This document shows positions 62,485 through 64,000 of a DNA stretch of 64,000 bases, one piece after another. The stretch covers positions 124,001-188,000 of the forward strand of contig NZ_BMQA01000011.1 of assembly GCF_014647875.1 (NCBI RefSeq), written 5' to 3'. The stretch's first letter is position 1; every line of letters starts with the position of its first letter. A program made the translations under genes and the position numbers. A model generated the notes under the pieces. It was not told where the DNA came from. It saw nothing but the letters and a program-made list of their open reading frames with translations, and did no database searches. Source of the stretch: Streptomyces brasiliensis. GTDB lineage: Bacteria > Actinomycetota > Actinomycetes > Streptomycetales > Streptomycetaceae.

Positions 62485-63334
62485 ATGCCGTCCGTCGCCC
62501 GAGTCCTGAGCCCGCCGTGTCTCTCTGCTGCTCCTGCTGGGCGCCGCCCCGGCCGCGGCCGGGGCCGAGGGCTGGTCGCTCGCGCCGTCCGGCGGCGGCC
62601 GCCCGTCGTTCTACGCCGAGGGCGTGCCCGGGTCCGTCCTGCAGGACACGGTGCCCGTGACCAACCGAAGCGGAAAGCCCGTCACGGCACGGCTGCGCAG
62701 GGACCGGCGTCCGGGTCACCTTCGCCGGCACCTCGATCCGCGTCCCCGCCCGCACGCGCGCCGACGTCCCCTTCACGGTGGCCCTCCCCGACGGTGCCGG
62801 GCCCGGCGACCGCCCCGGCACGATCACGGCCCGCGACACCGATGGCCGTACGCACACCCTCCGGGTCCGGCTGCGGGTCGGCGGCCCCCGGCTGTCCGCG
62901 CTGACGGTCGAACACGTCGCCGTGCACGGCGACCGCATCGCGTACGAGCTGGTCAACCGCGGTACGACCGTCCTCGTGCCGCGGCTCGCCGTGCACGCGG
63001 ACGGTGTCTTCGGGCCGGTCCTGGACCGCGCCCCGCGCACCCTGCCGGTCCGGCTGCCCCCGGCCGCCGGCTCCGCCTGAGCGAGCCCTGGCCCGGCCGG
63101 CCCTCTCTGGACGCGGTCGACGTACGGCTGACCGTGACCGCGGCGGGCGGTGCGCACGGCACGGCGGGGACGTCGGTGCGGTTCGTGCCATGGGTCGCGG
63201 TGGGTGCGGGGCTCGCCGTGGCGGCGGGCACGGCCGCGGCGGTCGTCGTCGTACGGCTGCGCAGGCGTCGTACGGCCGATGCCGCGGTCGAACGACCGGA
63301 CAAGGAAGTCGAGTTGACGGGAGCGGTGACCTGA
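62485..63334 (+). pseudogene. Exported membrane-anchored protein with three frameshifts
   Basis: Protein-like sequence passes through three frames. MPSVARVL begins at 62485. From about 62515 another frame gives LLLLLGAAPAAAGAEGWSLA and FYAEGVPGSVLQDTVPVTNR. Near 62700 a third gives VRVTFAGTSIRVPARTRADV to VHADGVFGPVLDRAPRTLPV. Near 63065 the reading shifts again to RLSEPWPGRPSLDAVDVRLT, with a final helix (WVAVGAGLAVAAGTAAAVVV) and a basic tail. The intact form would be a signal peptide, Ig-like strands and a C-terminal anchor of about 280 residues. Confidence 0.6.
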
Positions 63335-63354
63335 GCGGCAAGCTGCGGATCACG

Positions 63355-64000
63355 GTGCTGGTGGCAGCCCTCGCGCTGCTCCTGGCGCCGCTCGCGGGCA
63401 CGGCGTCGGCGGCCGCCCGGCCCACCGTCGAGCTGTCGAAGTCCGAGGCGGGGACCGGCGGTTCGATCACCGTGCGCGGCGCCGGCTGGCGGCCGCACAC
63501 CCTGCTGATGATGCTGATCTGCGGCCGGGCCACCCCGTCCCGGGGCGTGATCGGCGGCACCAACTCCTGTGCCAACGGTGACGGCAGGGCCGTCACCACC
63601 GATGCGGACGGGAGCTTCCACCGGCAACTCCCCGTCGCCGAACCGCCGGTGCCCTGCCCCTGTGTCGTCCACGTGGCCACCGTCACCGGTGCCAGGGCCG
63701 ACGCGGACGCCGTCTTCCAGGTCGCGGGGCACGCGGTGAAGCCGCTGCCCGCCGAATCCGCCGACGGCCGCCTGTCCGTCCTCAGCGACACCCGGCTCAC
63801 CGGCTCCAGCGGACTGCTCACCTGGTTCGGCGCGCCGCCGTCCCGCAGCCCGGTCTTCACGGTCGGCAACGTGGGCACCTCCACCGTCCACAACCCCGTC
63901 TTCCGGATCGGCACCGGGCACGGCGTGTTCGCCCCGCAGTGGGACGACCAGCAGTGGCGCGGCACCCTCGAGCCCGGTCGGAAGACGCAGATCAAGCTGC
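63355..64000 (+). CDS. Exported protein, N-terminal part
   Basis: The frame runs off the window. It starts with a signal peptide (VLVAALALLLAPLAGTASAA) and continues with strand-rich text (VELSKSEAGTGGSITVRGAG, WRPHTLLMMLICGRATPSRG, DADGSFHRQLPVAEPPVPCP, CVVHVATVTGARADADAVFQ), somewhat like neocarzinostatin/Ig-type extracellular folds. GTG 63355 is the first standard start after the previous stop at 63334, but the ribosome site is weak. It was probably cotranscribed with the two broken exported-protein genes upstream. Function unknown. Confidence 0.65.
   Translation, partial: MLVAALALLLAPLAGTASAAARPTVELSKSEAGTGGSITVRGAGWRPHTLLMMLICGRATPSRGVIGGTNSCANGDGRAVTTDADGSFHRQLPVAEPPVPCPCVVHVATVTGARADADAVFQVAGHAVKPLPAESADGRLSVLSDTRLTGSSGLLTWFGAPPSRSPVFTVGNVGTSTVHNPVFRIGTGHGVFAPQWDDQQWRGTLEPGRKTQIKL

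Overview
This window is chromosomal DNA of a Streptomyces-type actinomycete. The GC content is very high, third codon positions are almost all G or C, GTG starts and short stop-start overlaps are common, and several starts look leaderless. The gene order around eno (mfd ... mazG, P450, two rpf genes, eno, divIC/ftsB, DUF501, ppx, ndh, cfa, ABC pair, bldA) is the conserved Streptomyces core order. The tRNA-Leu(UAA) at 29172-29257 is bldA, the developmental tRNA of the genus.

Layout. 1-28.7 kb is mostly conserved core. It holds the 3' end of mfd, an HNH nuclease lipoprotein, a GNAT, two exported proteins, and an orphan HTH/N6-adenine methylase-like gene carrying a remarkable GTGAAC/GTTCAC array. 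Next come a membrane protein and Ser/Thr kinase pair whose 3' end abuts a MITE, exported cell-envelope proteins (DUF1906, SurA-like, RpfC, RpfA with a c-di-AMP riboswitch), central metabolism (eno, ndh), cfa and a MacB-like ABC exporter. A toxin-antitoxin pair sits between ppx and ndh, with a second copy of the ppx 3' tail beyond it.

29.2-37.7 kb is accessory. A 25-bp perfect repeat of the bldA 3' end recurs at 33988-34012 and brackets about 4.8 kb of decayed cargo: a regulator fragment, a frameshifted gene, a protease split by inversion, MarR and SnoaL-like genes, and a TnpB fragment. Beyond it lie a pcaIJ-type CoA-transferase with a truncated thiolase, an NmrA-like reductase and a small membrane protein.

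37.9-45.6 kb returns to ordinary chromosome: BI-1 family protein, thiolase, SGNH hydrolase, cystathionine beta-synthase. 45.6-47.2 kb is a graveyard of five gene stubs (SulP, carbonic anhydrase, NCS1 permease, osmoprotectant ABC genes). 47.3-57.6 kb holds an unusual HAL-like lyase with an RpiR regulator, a PLP decarboxylase, and a histidine-utilisation operon (hutU, M20 amidohydrolase, hutF, hutI) that turns urocanate into glutamate. 57.7-61.6 kb is a regulatory block: a sigma-like/zinc-finger/ricin membrane protein, a SigB/SigF-family sigma factor, an anti-anti-sigma protein and an anti-sigma kinase. The last 2.2 kb holds a sortase-anchored protein gene with an internal stop, a multiply frameshifted gene and the start of another exported protein.
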